Shown here one piece after another: positions 47,683 through 59,913 of a stretch of DNA of 64,000 nt. This DNA is from Sycobia sp. Sy_11. Lineage: Eukaryota; Arthropoda; Insecta; Hymenoptera; Epichrysomallidae. The notes beneath the pieces are model-generated. The model saw only the letters and a program-made list of their open reading frames with translations. It did not search any database and was not told the DNA's origin. The stretch spans positions 1,705,001 to 1,769,000 of the forward strand of contig JACCIC010000018.1 of assembly GCA_018907035.1 (NCBI GenBank), in the 5' to 3' direction. The first letter of the stretch is position 1. Every line of letters starts with the position of its first letter. The translations under genes and the position numbers were made by a program.

Positions 47683-48308
47683 CGACGATCGTGACTTCGA
47701 TGTTTGTATTGCGAATGTAGAGTAAGACAGCAAAATTATCCGTCCCTCCATCCCTCTCTCTTCTTTGCCCCCCCCCGCCGATATCCATCTTTTTCTCTTT
47801 ACGCGCTCACCGCCGCCCTTAACCGCCCCACCCTGATTTATGTCTATCTGGCGCGGAGGATTTGCGCGCTGCGCCCGGGGAGGGTCCCGCAGAGGACGCG
47901 CGAGCGCGCAACCTCGTAAATTACTCAGTCGAGGGAATTATTTCGATTGTCTTTCGATAGCGAGAGAGAATGAGAGAAAGCGCGAGGAGGGGGAGGGGGG
48001 AGATGCAAGGACGCTAGGGCTTCCTAGCGCGAGAGTAATGCGAACGCGCGGGGCTCGAGTGAGAAGGAGCATACGTGGAAACGTAATCTCTTTATACGAA
48101 GACGGGTGGAAGAGTGAGAGAGAAAGGTAGAAATAATAAGAAAGAGAGAAAGAACGAGAGAGAGGGAGAGAGAGAGAGTTGCAGCCGAGGAGAAACGCGA
48201 TAAACTTATGCGTTGAGAGGGTGCAGACCGTTGAGAGAAAGCGCGAGCTCGGAACGTAAATTAACTTCCCCCCTCCCCGATCCTCTCTCCGTCGACCGAC
48301 CACGACGT

Positions 48309-48367
48309 GAGAGAGAGAGAGATAGAGAGAGAGAAAGAGAGACAGAGAGAGAAGGAGAGACAGAGAG
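48309..48367. repeat. Imperfect (GA)n tract
   Basis: About 59 bp of GA with GATA, GAAA and GACA interruptions. Confidence 0.92.
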
Positions 48368-48810
48368 CCACCTGACGAAGCGGTGTGGAGGATCGGCCGC
48401 GATGACGTCACTCGACGCGGACACGCTACGCACGCCGCCGGTGCCGCATTTCATTAGCCTATAGGTCTCGGCGCTGCGCGTTCGCGGTTGCCGGTCTCCC
48501 GTGTCCCGCGGTATTTCCCGATGCAGCCGCCTTCGCGCGCGCGTATAATGCATTATGTATTGTATACGCGTGTCGATGAAAGCGACCGCGGAAAACCGAT
48601 CGAGCACCGTAGCGTAGTCTATTGACCCACGTACGGCAGATCAGGAGCGAACGGGCGATCGAAATTAAATTAATTCGTCAGTTGGTTAGGAGTTCGGGCT
48701 TCGCGGGAGATAGCTACACAGGTGAAATAGTATGAGAAATGTTTCGATAGCACACGCCTTGGAATGGAAACCTCTATAAAAAAAAATCTGTAATTGCAGT
48801 AACGTTAACA

Positions 48811-48832
48811 ATATATATATATATATATATAT
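48811..48832. repeat. (AT)n microsatellite
   Basis: Short AT run of about 22 bp. Confidence 0.92.
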
Positions 48833-49100
48833 CTATGCAATAACAATGAATAAATTGTATTTTAATCATAAGTAATGTAGGAGCATCATAATTATTACAA
48901 CAGGAACGAAACCATATAAACTTTACAATCAGGCGAATAGTCACTATAAATATATAAGACCATTGGATTTTTATGTATACTTGTGTCTATGTGGAAATTT
49001 AAATGGATGTGTGTCCCTTCACTGTTGACTACAGCATAATGAATAGGCCTTTTTCGTCCCAATAAACTTGAGTTGATTACATGCATACGTATGTATGCAT

Positions 49101-49130
49101 ATATATTCATATGTACGCATACACATACAC

Positions 49131-49179
<49 letters not shown>

Positions 49180-49200
49180 TATGTACGCACACACATGCAC
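49101..49200. repeat. (AT)n array inside a 30-bp direct repeat
   Basis: ATATTCATATGTACGCA followed by (C)ACACATRCAC occurs before the AT run (from about 49101) and after it (from about 49172) with few differences. The AT run itself is 49133-49176. The locus looks like a tandem duplication of about 71 bp in which the AT part expanded. Confidence 0.85.
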
Positions 49201-49505
49201 AGGCGCATGCACACGCACACACAGATATGGAGATTTTGTGGATAAGTAGCTTAAATCTTACAGTGCACTTGATCGCAGAATTAGCTTAGGCGTTAAATTT
49301 GAAATTTCCATGTCTCAGCGAAAAAAAGGCCGATATCGGGGTCACGTCTCGTATATTTCGACGTCGGCCCGTGTAACGAAGCTATATATTTACTTTCGAC
49401 GGCACCACCGGCGCATTCGATAATCCGAGAAAGTAATATACCGCACACGCATAACGCCGCATACGACTTCATATCCAGCAGAGCAGATCTTTTTTCCTCC
49501 GTTTC

Positions 49506-49506
49506 G

Positions 49507-49537
<31 letters not shown>

Positions 49538-49550
49538 GTTTTTTTGTTTC
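49506..49550. repeat. (GTTTT)n pentanucleotide repeat
   Basis: About six GTTTT units ending in longer T runs. Confidence 0.95.
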
Positions 49551-50024
49551 GAGTAAACCCCGGGCTGGAAAAACGCGGCGCTTTATACTCAGCCCGCGTG
49601 CGAGCGATTATTTTCGCGGGCGATCTCGTTTCGCGGGACGCGACGGAAGAGATAGATGTTTGTTCGGTAGCCGTATGAGCCGTGTATCCACAGAGGGGCC
49701 CCAGAGGAAGACGAGAAGTTTATACACGAACGGTCTCTCTTGTAGCGCCTACGCGTGAATTATGACGAACGTTATTGGGTGCTTCGGAAAATTTCTATAT
49801 ATACATATATACATATGTATAGATATATGATACATAGTGTCCGTCCGCACCTTCGAGGATTCGGCGAATACGGGCGGGTAAAAGCCACTACCAGCCTGTA
49901 CGTGGGTGCAATAATTTTTGTTAGATCAAGGGTACGGAACATCGGAAAAACTACTGTCCGGAATATATACGCTGCGCGTACACCGCGTATTAACTCTCGC
50001 CCGAAGGTACATTTCAGTATGTGT

Positions 50025-50026
<2 letters not shown>

Positions 50027-50072
<46 letters not shown>
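50027..50072. repeat. (AT)n microsatellite
   Basis: AT run of about 46 bp. Confidence 0.96.
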
Positions 50073-50076
<4 letters not shown>

Positions 50077-52184
50077 ATGTATATATAGAAATTTACTTTA
50101 TTGTGCTCCTTTCCATTATCTTGAACGCTTTTTCGCATAACAAATACAGAATGAAAGGTTGATTGCTCAACTTTTTGAAATTTCACGTATATACGTTTCA
50201 TCCTCGATATCAAAGAGTTCGACGCGTTAACAATTGTGGACGCGGAACAGCCTCCACATTCCCGCGCTCTCGTTTCACAACCAAAATCGGTATATAATTA
50301 GCCTTTCGTCGTTTTATCGATTATTTTCTCGCGGCATATATACACGAAGACCTAAAGTACAGAATCTCAGGTGCTTATATACACGCTATGAAAACCGTCG
50401 AACCAACGAATAATACAAATGTATGGGAGATGGGACCGATTGGGATAGGAAAAATGCAAGATCGTCGCCGCGCGAGTCGCTCAGAAACAAAGAAAAAAAG
50501 GCGAGGCAGCAACCATTTGGATTTGGCTAAATGTTTGTTTGGAAATAGCAATTCGCGCAGCCTCCGTATGCCAATGAAAGCTTTTATTTCGAGGCCGTGA
50601 CTATACACGCTAATATCAGTAGGGACCGCGGGTTGCGCAGTCGGCGGGGGGATGTTGCGTTTCAGCGTAGAAACGCACCGACGGCGTCAAGCCGTAGCGA
50701 GAAAGACCGAGAGAGAGAGAGAGAGAGAGGCTCTCATCGAGGGCGACCTTGTAACGCAGGAAGAACTCGCGAGCACCTCGCGAGAACCTTCCTGTATTGA
50801 TTTCGTCGAGAAACGCGCGGCGAGGCAAACGAAAATCCAGTGGAAAAATTGGTGGCAGCACCCCACCTCCGGCCCTCAATAGCATCCTGCGTTAATTATA
50901 CTCAGCGAACGGAGGAAGAAGAGAGCGGGAGTTGGGGGGGTGGAAAAGCTTCGGTAAATTAGGGAAACTCTAAATACAGCTTTTAAATTATCGTTAAACT
51001 GAATTTTTATGCTTTTCCAGCAGCGAGCGAGGTAATCCCTATATATATATATATATAGACGAATATTCTTTCGGCATAACGTGTGCTAATATAACAGAGA
51101 GAGAGAGAGACAGAGGTAGAGAGAGAAAGAGAGAAGGGAAACGGGATGGATCGACTGCGTATACTTTTCGCGCCTCGCCGCGATGGCCTGGAATTACTAA
51201 TGGATTTGAGTGCGACCCGTTATTGCCCCCCCCCCCAACGGGGACAGGGGGTGTGCGCTTCTACGCGGGCGTGTATGCGCGTGTATATGTGCGTGATAAA
51301 TGACGCGCCGATCTTTAGGCACTGCCAATAACCGTCTGGATGTATTCCAAGTACGCGCGACATGTGTAAAGCGTGTAAGCCCGACGTTCCCGATAGGGGA
51401 CTGTTTGCTGGGGGTTTTTTTTTCTCTCTGTTCTTTGTTTGTTTTCTCTTTTTGTACCAACGCGAATGATTAAGCATCGGGCGCGCATTTCGAAAATAAG
51501 GAGATTAATTCGCGTACGTAATAAAATCAGCACTCGTATAGGATTAATGGTAAATTCGACCATTAAGCGAGTCAAAATATAAAGGCTGGCAAATAAATTT
51601 TGTAAAATAAACTCGTGTACCTATTACCCTAAATCACCTGTTGGGCTCATAAATGGAAACAGCTGGCACAATTCTAGACGTAGGATTAGAGAGGAAAATA
51701 AAATTATTCAATACGTGTCAAATGGACGTAGTCGGAATGAAAAATGTAAGGTTAAGAATAATAATTAGGCTTGAATTTCTAGGTATAGAATTATGTAATT
51801 TGTTCCTAGTGATATATCCAAATACTCAGTAATTAGGATTCAGTAGAAAATTTTCTAAAAAAAATATACCACAATACATATTTAGAAATATATCTAATAT
51901 AATAAAATGAGCGCAGAAATATGATTATTGCATTCATTTTTCCTTTCGTACCATCGAACAAAAATTCATTATCCATTACAGTTCAATTCTTATTTTCGGT
52001 ATATTTTGTTGTTGCTGCTGTAGATCCTCTTCGCGCCGCCTCGTCGATCGTTCGAATCCCGAGGGAAATGAAAACGGCACGGAGCCCGTCCGCGAGTGCA
52101 CAGGAGGACATAAACAATACACAGCGTCGTTCGCGTCTCCTTCTCGGTCGGCTCCTCGCTCGCTGGAACGCGGCTCGGCGTATC
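50073..52184. other. Non-coding stretch, no gene seen
   Basis: Mixed DNA with short GA runs (50706-50730, 51097-51134), a short AT run (51041-51057), and C-rich and T-rich runs near 51226-51236 and 51415-51424. An A/T-rich desert lies at about 51560-52010. Confidence 0.38.
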
Positions 52185-52207
52185 GCGGCGGCGGCGGCGG
52201 CGGCGGC
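52185..52207. repeat. (GGC)n trinucleotide repeat
   Basis: About seven to eight GGC units. Confidence 0.93.
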
Positions 52208-52402
52208 CTTGCGCGCGGCCACGTCGCGATAAATCGCGCGGGAACGAGGCACGGATTGGCCGCTCTATTTAACGGTCGAACGGGGGCGTGTAGCGAGGAT
52301 TGTATTATTGCCGCGGCAGTTTTCGTGCGACATTTCGTAAACTGTCAATTAATAATAGGGAGAAGCTGAGAATTCAAGCCTGCGGCGAGAACAGCATCGG
52401 TA

Positions 52403-52406
<4 letters not shown>

Positions 52407-52436
<30 letters not shown>
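52407..52436. repeat. (AT)n microsatellite
   Basis: AT run of about 30 bp. Confidence 0.94.
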
Positions 52437-52439
<3 letters not shown>

Positions 52440-52709
52440 CATAAACATTTCTCGAGTTACTCCGGCTTTATAATCTAGCTCCGCCGGCAATTTGTCAGCG
52501 GAAAATTATTTATCAACAAAAATATATGCTCCTTTAGCGCAAATTCGCTTGAATGGGTTAGATGATACGTCTCATTTTCCGTCGCGCGCGCTCGTGGGGG
52601 GGGGGGAGGGGGGATTAGATTTACGATCTTCCGAGCGCGCTCGCGGAGCCTTGGCACACGGCTCGCTTGATATAATTCTGAATCTTATTAAGACCGGCCT
52701 GCGTAGTTG

Positions 52710-52774
52710 TATACGTATATATACTTGTATATATGTATGTATCTATGTATGTACGTATGTATTTATGTATGTAT
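52710..52774. repeat. Degenerate (TATG)n tetranucleotide repeat
   Basis: About 65 bp of TATG/TACG/TATC/TATT units, an old diverged tetranucleotide array. Confidence 0.85.
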
Positions 52775-53433
52775 ATTCGGTGCTATTTAACGATGATTTA
52801 AACTACGGATCCTATTTGGCTTTCAATTAGCTATGAAAATTGAAGGACCGTCGAGAAATACGCCCGGCCCATACAAGATGCATAAGTTGCGAGTGCATGT
52901 TAAAATGGGGCAGTGGATTAATTAGTGTTAATGAAACATTATTACTTATAACATTGACATTGTTGATTAACGGATCGCGACTTCGAAGGACGAGTGTAAA
53001 AATAACGACGGAAAATTCTGATATTCGCGTACTTTCTTGAGTCCGTACGTATAGATTTAATTTATTATCGAGCACATTTACGAGTATATAGTTTTAACGT
53101 TGCGGTAAACTGACCGTATATTATTTGACTAGTCAGGTCGAAGGCTAAGATTTTTTTTTAATCTAAAATGTATGCAGCGTTAAGGTTGCACATTGGTGTA
53201 TACAACGAAAGCCATAAATCTTCTTCATTATATAATGTGCATGTGTGACACAAAAAGAAAATTAATGAATTTCTTTATCTGATTTATCATTGACGTAATA
53301 AGTACAGCGCGCGGATTGTCTTTGCGGTTCGGTTCACGTATTCCAATTTTCTTTTCTTAGATTGTGGGTTCGCTTCATCAATATTTATAGAAAAGCCAAT
53401 GTATATATATCTATATATAGTAAAAATTCAACA

Positions 53434-53837
53434 TTAACCTTTAGAGTGCCGGAAATTGAGAGATTGCAGAAGCTCCGTTATTCTATAAAAAAAAGTGAGT
53501 GTAGACCATGCACAAAATACTAAACTAAGGCCAAGCCTATGGCAGATTGAAGCTTGACGCCTCCAGGCGTCATCCCGGCCCGGTACTGTAATGCGCATGG
53601 TAATTTTTTTCTTTTTCCGAGAAAACGTTTACAAAATTTCCTAAGCCTCAAAAATTTTGCCCTAGGGATTTTCGGGGTTGCTGATTACGATTCTGCAATC
53701 AAACTTTTAAAATCCAAAATGACGGACTTAAGACAGCGACCAGATTGAACTAAAAAATTATTTTTTTCACTTATACCGCGATTTATGTATATTTATTTTT
53801 ATACCGGGATAACGCCTGCAGGACCTCTGAAGGTTAA
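53434..53837. mobile_element. Putative non-autonomous piggyBac-like MITE
   Basis: The segment is bounded by TTAA at 53434-53437 and 53834-53837. The adjoining ends are CCTTTAGAG and, reverse-complemented, CCTTCAGAG (8 of 9 match). Internally, CCTCCAGGCGTCATCCCGG (about 53559-53577) matches the reverse complement of the right subterminal sequence, CCTGCAGGCGTTATCCCGG, at 17 of 19 bases. A local palindrome TGACGCC-TCC-AGGCGTCA-like hairpin lies near 53554-53571. TTAA target sites with CCC/CCT-type ends are the piggyBac signature. There is no transposase: the 64-codon frame inside is not a recognisable protein. Confidence 0.42.
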
Positions 53838-54124
53838 AAATGACAGAAATCAAAACTTTGATCGATCAATTATTCTTAGTACAATTAAAAAATTGGCATG
53901 ATCATCGCGCGCTGAATATGCGCACCGCGCTTGCGTGCGTGCGGTGAAAATCGTTTTAAATAACTAACGGTGATCGCCTACTGTTTCTTTGCCCCCCCCC
54001 TCCCCAAGACCTTAAATTATTATATATTATAATTAATTGCGCATTCCAAAACGGCCGTGCGCCTGCCGAGTACGTGTCCATAAAAACGGAAAAAATTATC
54101 ACCGCAGCACTAGACCACCGGTAT

Positions 54125-54125
54125 A

Positions 54126-54159
<34 letters not shown>
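54125..54159. repeat. (GA)n microsatellite
   Basis: GA run of about 35 bp with one GACA interruption near the start. Confidence 0.95.
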
Positions 54160-54239
54160 GTATAAATAGTAGCACATGCACGATTCGTACTCAAGATATA
54201 TGTATAATTATATATCATAATCAGGAATCAGCGAAGCTT

Positions 54240-54727
54240 CGCGCCGGCTCTCTGGTCAGTGTCGCACGAGCGAAGGAGGACAAGGGGGCGGGGAGACGGA
54301 CGGCGGCGAAAAACCAATTAGTATTTGCGCGCGTAAAGGCCGGATGGCATTTGTCGCCACTGGTTTTCCGCCTCGTGTACGAGCCGCGCGGCCGCCTGTC
54401 GACGGCTCCCGAGGGGAATGGCTAGGGGGCGGTTGGCCGGCGCGGGAGGGAGGGGGGGGGGTGCGAAACGGGAGAAGCCCGCTACAGAGCGCGATACGCT
54501 ATACACTACCGCTCGTCGGGCGTATAACGCGCGGACGCGTACAAGCAAGCACGAACGTGCGAGCGACGAGGAAAAATAATTAACCGATAGCCCGGCGCTT
54601 TATGCTCGCGGGCGAGGGATTTTATTTGAGGGAGTTATGCAAGCACGGAGAACCAGGGTGGGGGGGGGAGGTAATAGTCATGATATATAGCTAATAGGTT
54701 AACGGGCTAATGGTCTTCGTCTGGATG

Positions 54728-54730
<3 letters not shown>
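54240..54730. other. CpG-rich stretch, no gene established
   Basis: GC-rich DNA with G-runs (about 54452-54461 and 54659-54668). The open frames lack motifs. Confidence 0.35.

Positions 54731-54731
<1 letters not shown>

Positions 54732-54772
<41 letters not shown>
54732..54772. repeat. (AT)n microsatellite
   Basis: AT run of about 41 bp. Confidence 0.96.
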
Positions 54773-54779
<7 letters not shown>

Positions 54780-55130
54780 CAAACAAGACGCGGCTTCGTG
54801 TTCAGCATTTGCTTTAAATCTACGCGCTTCGTCGTAGGCTCTATGGCGCATTGGCGCGTTCGTTCACCCGGGCATCAGTTGTGGCCTCTCTGTTTCCCTT
54901 CGAACGAGACGTCGTCGGTACACATAGGCCCGCGCGTTTATATCAATATCTGCACATATAGCGTCGGCGTTTGCTTCTCTCTGGATAGCGTCTCGCCTAA
55001 CCACCCCCGCACCCGCCCGCCCCACCGTGCCGCCCACCGCCCGCGCGGACTATCAAATGCCTTCTCTGTGCGCGGCAGCGCGGCGGTAGGGAGACGAGGG
55101 TAAAAAGAGGTTAATTCGAAACTAGGAGAA

Positions 55131-55133
<3 letters not shown>

Positions 55134-55187
<54 letters not shown>
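55134..55187. repeat. (AT)n microsatellite
   Basis: AT run of about 54 bp. Confidence 0.97.
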
Positions 55188-55189
<2 letters not shown>

Positions 55190-55446
55190 CAGGAAGCAGA
55201 AAAAGCCGCGTTGACGGAGAGAAATAAACGAAAAGAAGAGTCTTTGCTCTCCTTCTCCCTCTCTCACTCTCACTCTCTCTCTCTTATTTTTTCACTCTTT
55301 CTTCTACGGCCGGCATCCTCTTCCTCTTCTACTGAACGGGGAGAGGGGGGGGGGACTTCGCGGCACGGGAAACGATTATGCCGGTCGCGTATACCGCGAT
55401 AAATTCCACATTTACGAATAGCGCCGAGAAAGATAAAGAGGCTCGC

Positions 55447-55449
<3 letters not shown>

Positions 55450-55483
<34 letters not shown>
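55450..55483. repeat. (GA)n microsatellite
   Basis: GA run of about 34 bp. Confidence 0.95.
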
Positions 55484-55486
<3 letters not shown>

Positions 55487-55640
55487 CAGAGAGAAATAGG
55501 ATAAACGCTAAGCACGTTCGCTAAACAGCCGATGAGAGAACGGGGCGGCCTCTCACCCGCCCGTCGTCGCGCGCTTTCGTTCGCGGGTGGACGAGCAGAG
55601 AAGATCGCGACGGAGATAGTCCGCGTGCCGGCATCGCAGA

Positions 55641-55660
55641 CGCTGCTGCTGCTGCTGCTG
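55641..55660. repeat. (CTG)n trinucleotide repeat
   Basis: Six to seven CTG units, read as poly-Leu or poly-Gln in artificial frames. Confidence 0.92.
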
Positions 55661-55799
55661 ATTCTGCTCTTTAACAACGAACGCCCACACACGCACGCAC
55701 ACACACACGTGCGCATGCCCATATCGCACGTATGTATAGTCCCCGTGGAAAATTCCTGTCTGAAAGCCCCTTCGCTTCCATTCTATAACTATGTACGTA

Positions 55800-57708
55800 C
55801 GTATAAATGATACGCCAGGTGGCTTAGGCGCGGGAGCTGAGTACATTTTCCGTGATACGAACGCACCCCCCCCCCCCTCGCCGCCCAGACGCCATTCCCG
55901 AAACTGTTTTAGAGCGGCACGCTCCTCCGGATAATCGAATCCGAGGGAGTACCGGGGCAAAATTATGTGCGCGGCGGATAAAATAAGTTTTCCGCAGCCC
56001 CCCCCCCCCAGCTCATAAGCTCCGCGCTAGCGCGCCCGTGGAATTTTCTTTATACACCCGTCTCCCCTAATACTTTTGTTTGCTCCTTTGTGCGCCGCGG
56101 CCACCGATACTCCGATGCAGCGAGACTTTTATTATATATGAATATAAGGCGTGTTTGCCGGTGGATATTAAGGAGTCGGACGGGGCGGTGGGGGGGGGGA
56201 GGATATGGGTGAACAAAGTAAACGATTAGGAGGCGTCGTTTTGGCCGGGCGACCCCGGAGTTCGCCCACGGAAACTTTGTCTCCCGTATTTTCGTTCGTT
56301 TATGTTGGGAAGAGGCGCGAGTATCGGTATAAACTTAACAATTTTCTTATTTATGGAATACATGTTGGATTTTTTGTTGTTGTTCGTTGTTAGAAATCGT
56401 TTTTAAATACGTTACGAAGAGCATTTTTTTTTATTCGTCTGGCTAAAATACTACATATTATTTATTTTTTTTATGTCCCAGAAGACTTCGGAGAATACGT
56501 GTCGTTGCATCTGTTATTTTTATTCATCGCTGTTCAGCTATTTTCTACCATTATGAACATTTTTTTATGCTCATTGTCAAATAACTAAGAATAGTCGACA
56601 ATATTGCTCGTGAAGAGAATTGTATTTAATTTTTTTGTTGTTGCGTGTTTTGTATTCATGTCAGAAGCTGTATTAAAATATTGTTTACATTGATAAGTTT
56701 CGCTTAAACGATTTTATTTATTAATTGAATTTATTAATCACCAATTTCGAATACAATGTATTATACATTTATTTATGATAAATACAGTTTATTTTATAAA
56801 AATTTATTTGTATATTGGTAATGCTTATGTATATAAAGCTAATTCTAAGCGATAAATTTATGTTTCGTAAAAACGTATTAGCAATTATTAAGATATAAAT
56901 ATATATATAATTCAATGCATATTTGTAGAGGATAAATTTATAAATAGTACTTTATTTATCTTTTGTATTTTTAAATTCTTTTATTATTTACGATTCAATT
57001 ATTAAATTTTGGCACAAATATTTACATGCGTATACAGTTTTAAATTAAAACAACCAATTAATTATTTCATTTTCACGAAAAATAACACACATAAATAAAT
57101 ACATTAAAAATTTTGTTTTAGAAATTCTTCTCATTCTTTCATAATTATTTTTCTTTCTGTAATTTTTGCTGATCTGTATATTAAAAAACGATTATTTTAC
57201 TTCGGTGATTCGAACTACAAGGCGAGGCTGATTTTGCAGTTTTTGAAGACATATTTACTATTACCGTTTACGATCCATTGTCGACAAGCGGCGAATAATA
57301 TATACGGCACTTTGCGCTCTATTCATTACGTGCGGGTCAACCCACTGCAATTCGAGCCATTGCCGGGAAAAGACGAACGTGCGACCGATAAAAAGGCACT
57401 TTCCTGCAAAATATTTCCTCGTCCCCTCTCTTTCCCCCTCTCTCTCTCCCTCTTCGTCTCACCCTCTCCCTTTTACACTAATCGCTCCATTTCCAATTTC
57501 CTCCGACGTGCGTCGTGTAATTCAGCCGACTCGGAGGGGCGCGCGCCTTAATAATGAACTTTTCGTTTTAAAGGGACGCGAAACATGGCGGCTGCAGAAA
57601 AAAAAGCGGCGACGGTGAGACGGGAAGAAAAATAAAGAAGCTCCGCCGACCCGTAATAAAAAGGATTAACGAGGGCCTGAAGTGCGCAATTAGACGATTA
57701 ACTCGTGG

Positions 57709-57710
<2 letters not shown>
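55800..57710. other. Non-coding stretch, no gene seen
   Basis: A CpG-rich part to about 56290 contains C11-like (55866-55877), C10 (55999-56008) and G9 runs. It is followed by about 900 bp of extremely A/T-rich DNA (56400-57230) with no features that I can support. Confidence 0.42.

Positions 57711-57756
<46 letters not shown>
57711..57756. repeat. (AT)n microsatellite
   Basis: AT run of about 46 bp. Confidence 0.96.
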
Positions 57757-57758
<2 letters not shown>

Positions 57759-59480
57759 GCTACCCACGCCATCGGACGCGCCGCTGCGAAGCATTCTTCA
57801 CAACACTGCCCCTCACCCTCTCGCCACCGCCGGCTGGTTTCCTCAATTTTCTTGAAAATTTGATTAGCCCAAAGCCGAGCAGAGCCGGCCTCGTTCTCGT
57901 CTTCCCCCCCCCCCTCCTGCCCGTCTAATTCCATCCGCGCGGCCATAAAGCCGGCTCGCTCGCCGCGGCGCGAGACGGATTATAAAGCGTGCCGTGCGCA
58001 CCCCCTCTCCTCGCTGCGCCCCACCCCCCACACGACCCAAGCCAAGCGGACGATCCAAGGATCAATCCGTGAATTTTCGTTAAGAGAGCGTTCACGACAG
58101 CGAACCGAGGGTGGGGGGGGGGACTCTCGCTCGCGGTCAGCGTGTATTTGTGCGCGAGGCCGACTGTACGGGGCGAGGGTCAGGACGCGGTGAAGAGGTG
58201 CAGAGACACGCGCGCAATGTGCCGCTATGAATATTAATCGCTCCCTCTCGTCCGCGCCCCGAGAAAACGTACTGTATAACGGAGTCAACGTATTTTTGCT
58301 TGTCCCGGCCCTCCGTATTATTCACTGCTCGCCCTCCGTCGCACTTTCTCCCTTTCTTACTTCATGCGAAACTCGCGCGTCGACCCGCAGCGATGTAGTT
58401 TTCGATCCGCTGATATCCGCGTACGTCTGACGGCAGTTGGAGAATCCCTGCGTGTCCAATGACTTACGCGGAAGCGTACTTACGTATTTAATAGGTGCAT
58501 TATGCGCGCCGCTTTCTTGCCGAAAACGACCAAAAAATAAGTGAATCGGTGAAATACCGAACTCGTAAGAGTTCTAACTCCGATTCCCTTTCATTCGTAT
58601 GATATGCTACTGTTGATCGCTTAAAATCAATATTTTCCTATAATTAAATTTGGCGTACTTTAAAGTCATAAGAATGCTTTTAAGAAAAATGCCTTTTTGA
58701 AACGACGATTTCAGAGATAGAGTATGAAATTATCCATGAAACAATAAAGTTTTAATAGATCCGTAAGCCGGCAAATCCATAGTTTCCCAGTTATTGTTAA
58801 TCGAAGTTTGGCTGAATTGACACGCTTTAACGAACAATAATCGATTATATATACCCAATCATTGTTTGCCTATTTCGCCAACGTGACGAGATAAATTTTA
58901 ATGGCCTCGCTCCTTGTGGGTGATTGAATTTGCGGGGGCCTAACCGGCAGGTGCCGCTATATTCTAATAGCGAATCGTAAACACGCGAATCGCAAAATCG
59001 GAACTTCGTTAATATATATAGGTTCTATATATATATACGCGCTCGTCTGTGTATGTATATAGCAACCCGACTATAACGGTGCGTATCAGAGTGTAAGCGA
59101 GAGGTTACGTGCGGAACCTTATTGAGGTGGGTCTCGAGACGCTACGTGCGTCTTCGATTTCAAATTCTTGAAAATTCAGTTCGACTACCTACGAATGAGG
59201 AACTTGCTGGAAATTAATAAATTTAAAAGTACGCCGATATTTTAATTAATCCCGATTTGTGTTTTCCGTATTTCATAGATCTACTTACGCATTAAGAAAG
59301 TAGATTTATAAAATTATTTATCATTCAGCACTTTTATAAACTTTTCATAGGCTCTTCGCGTTTTAAGCTCAATTCACATTATATGTATATTTATATGTTT
59401 TAAATTTATTATTTCTTGCATATGAATCTCGTTGCGAATAATTCAAATACTTTCGTCTCAGTTTGTAAATTTTCTCCGCT
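57757..59480. other. Non-coding stretch, no gene established
   Basis: CpG-rich to about 58430, with C and G homopolymers, then A/T-rich DNA. No recognisable product in any frame. Confidence 0.4.
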
Positions 59481-59486
59481 TTATAT

Positions 59487-59520
59487 ACGAGTGCTTGGCC
59501 AAAAGTAACGGGAATTAACT
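59487..59520 (+). mobile_element. Possible solitary mariner-like terminal sequence
   Basis: After a TATA context the sequence GAGTGCTTGGCCAAAAGTAA, then CGGGA, has the general form of a mariner/Tc1 terminal repeat (TA flank, a TTGGC(C)AAAAGT core). No inverted partner was found downstream. A T27 run follows at 59597-59623. The family call is from pattern memory only. Confidence 0.22.
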
Positions 59521-59596
59521 TTCAGCGGCGACTTTTTACCGGTCACCGTTCGAACTTTGCTCGGTCTGCGCACCCGTTGGATCGTAGAATATTCTG

Positions 59597-59623
59597 TTTT
59601 TTTTTTTTTTTTTTTTTTTTTTT
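59597..59623. repeat. T27 homopolymer
   Basis: Longest mononucleotide run in the window. It could be the poly(A) tail of a minus-strand retrocopy, but no recognisable body is attached. Confidence 0.96.
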
Positions 59624-59867
59624 GCTTACTTTTCTCGTCCGGTAGATCAAAATTTATCGTTTCAGCGAAAGCGTCAAATTGACGCCGATCGACATTGACG
59701 TGGGAAACGTGCGTCTGAAAAAACCTTGTTTATCGACGGGGCAAGAAATCCGGCGTGGCGACTCTTCCGATCCTCGAAACGGCTTTTCGCGAAGTAACGC
59801 GCTCCGACCGCAAACGCGCGCCCATACTGCCGTCGCGTGTCGTTACAGTTGCCAATCGAGGACCGAC

Positions 59868-59871
<4 letters not shown>

Positions 59872-59911
<40 letters not shown>
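59872..59911. repeat. (CT)n microsatellite
   Basis: CT run of about 40 bp. Confidence 0.96.

Positions 59912-59913
<2 letters not shown>

Noticed and set aside
52051..52062. GTTCGAATCCC, a tRNA T-loop-like sequence
   Set aside because: No A box, acceptor stem or anticodon arm can be placed upstream.
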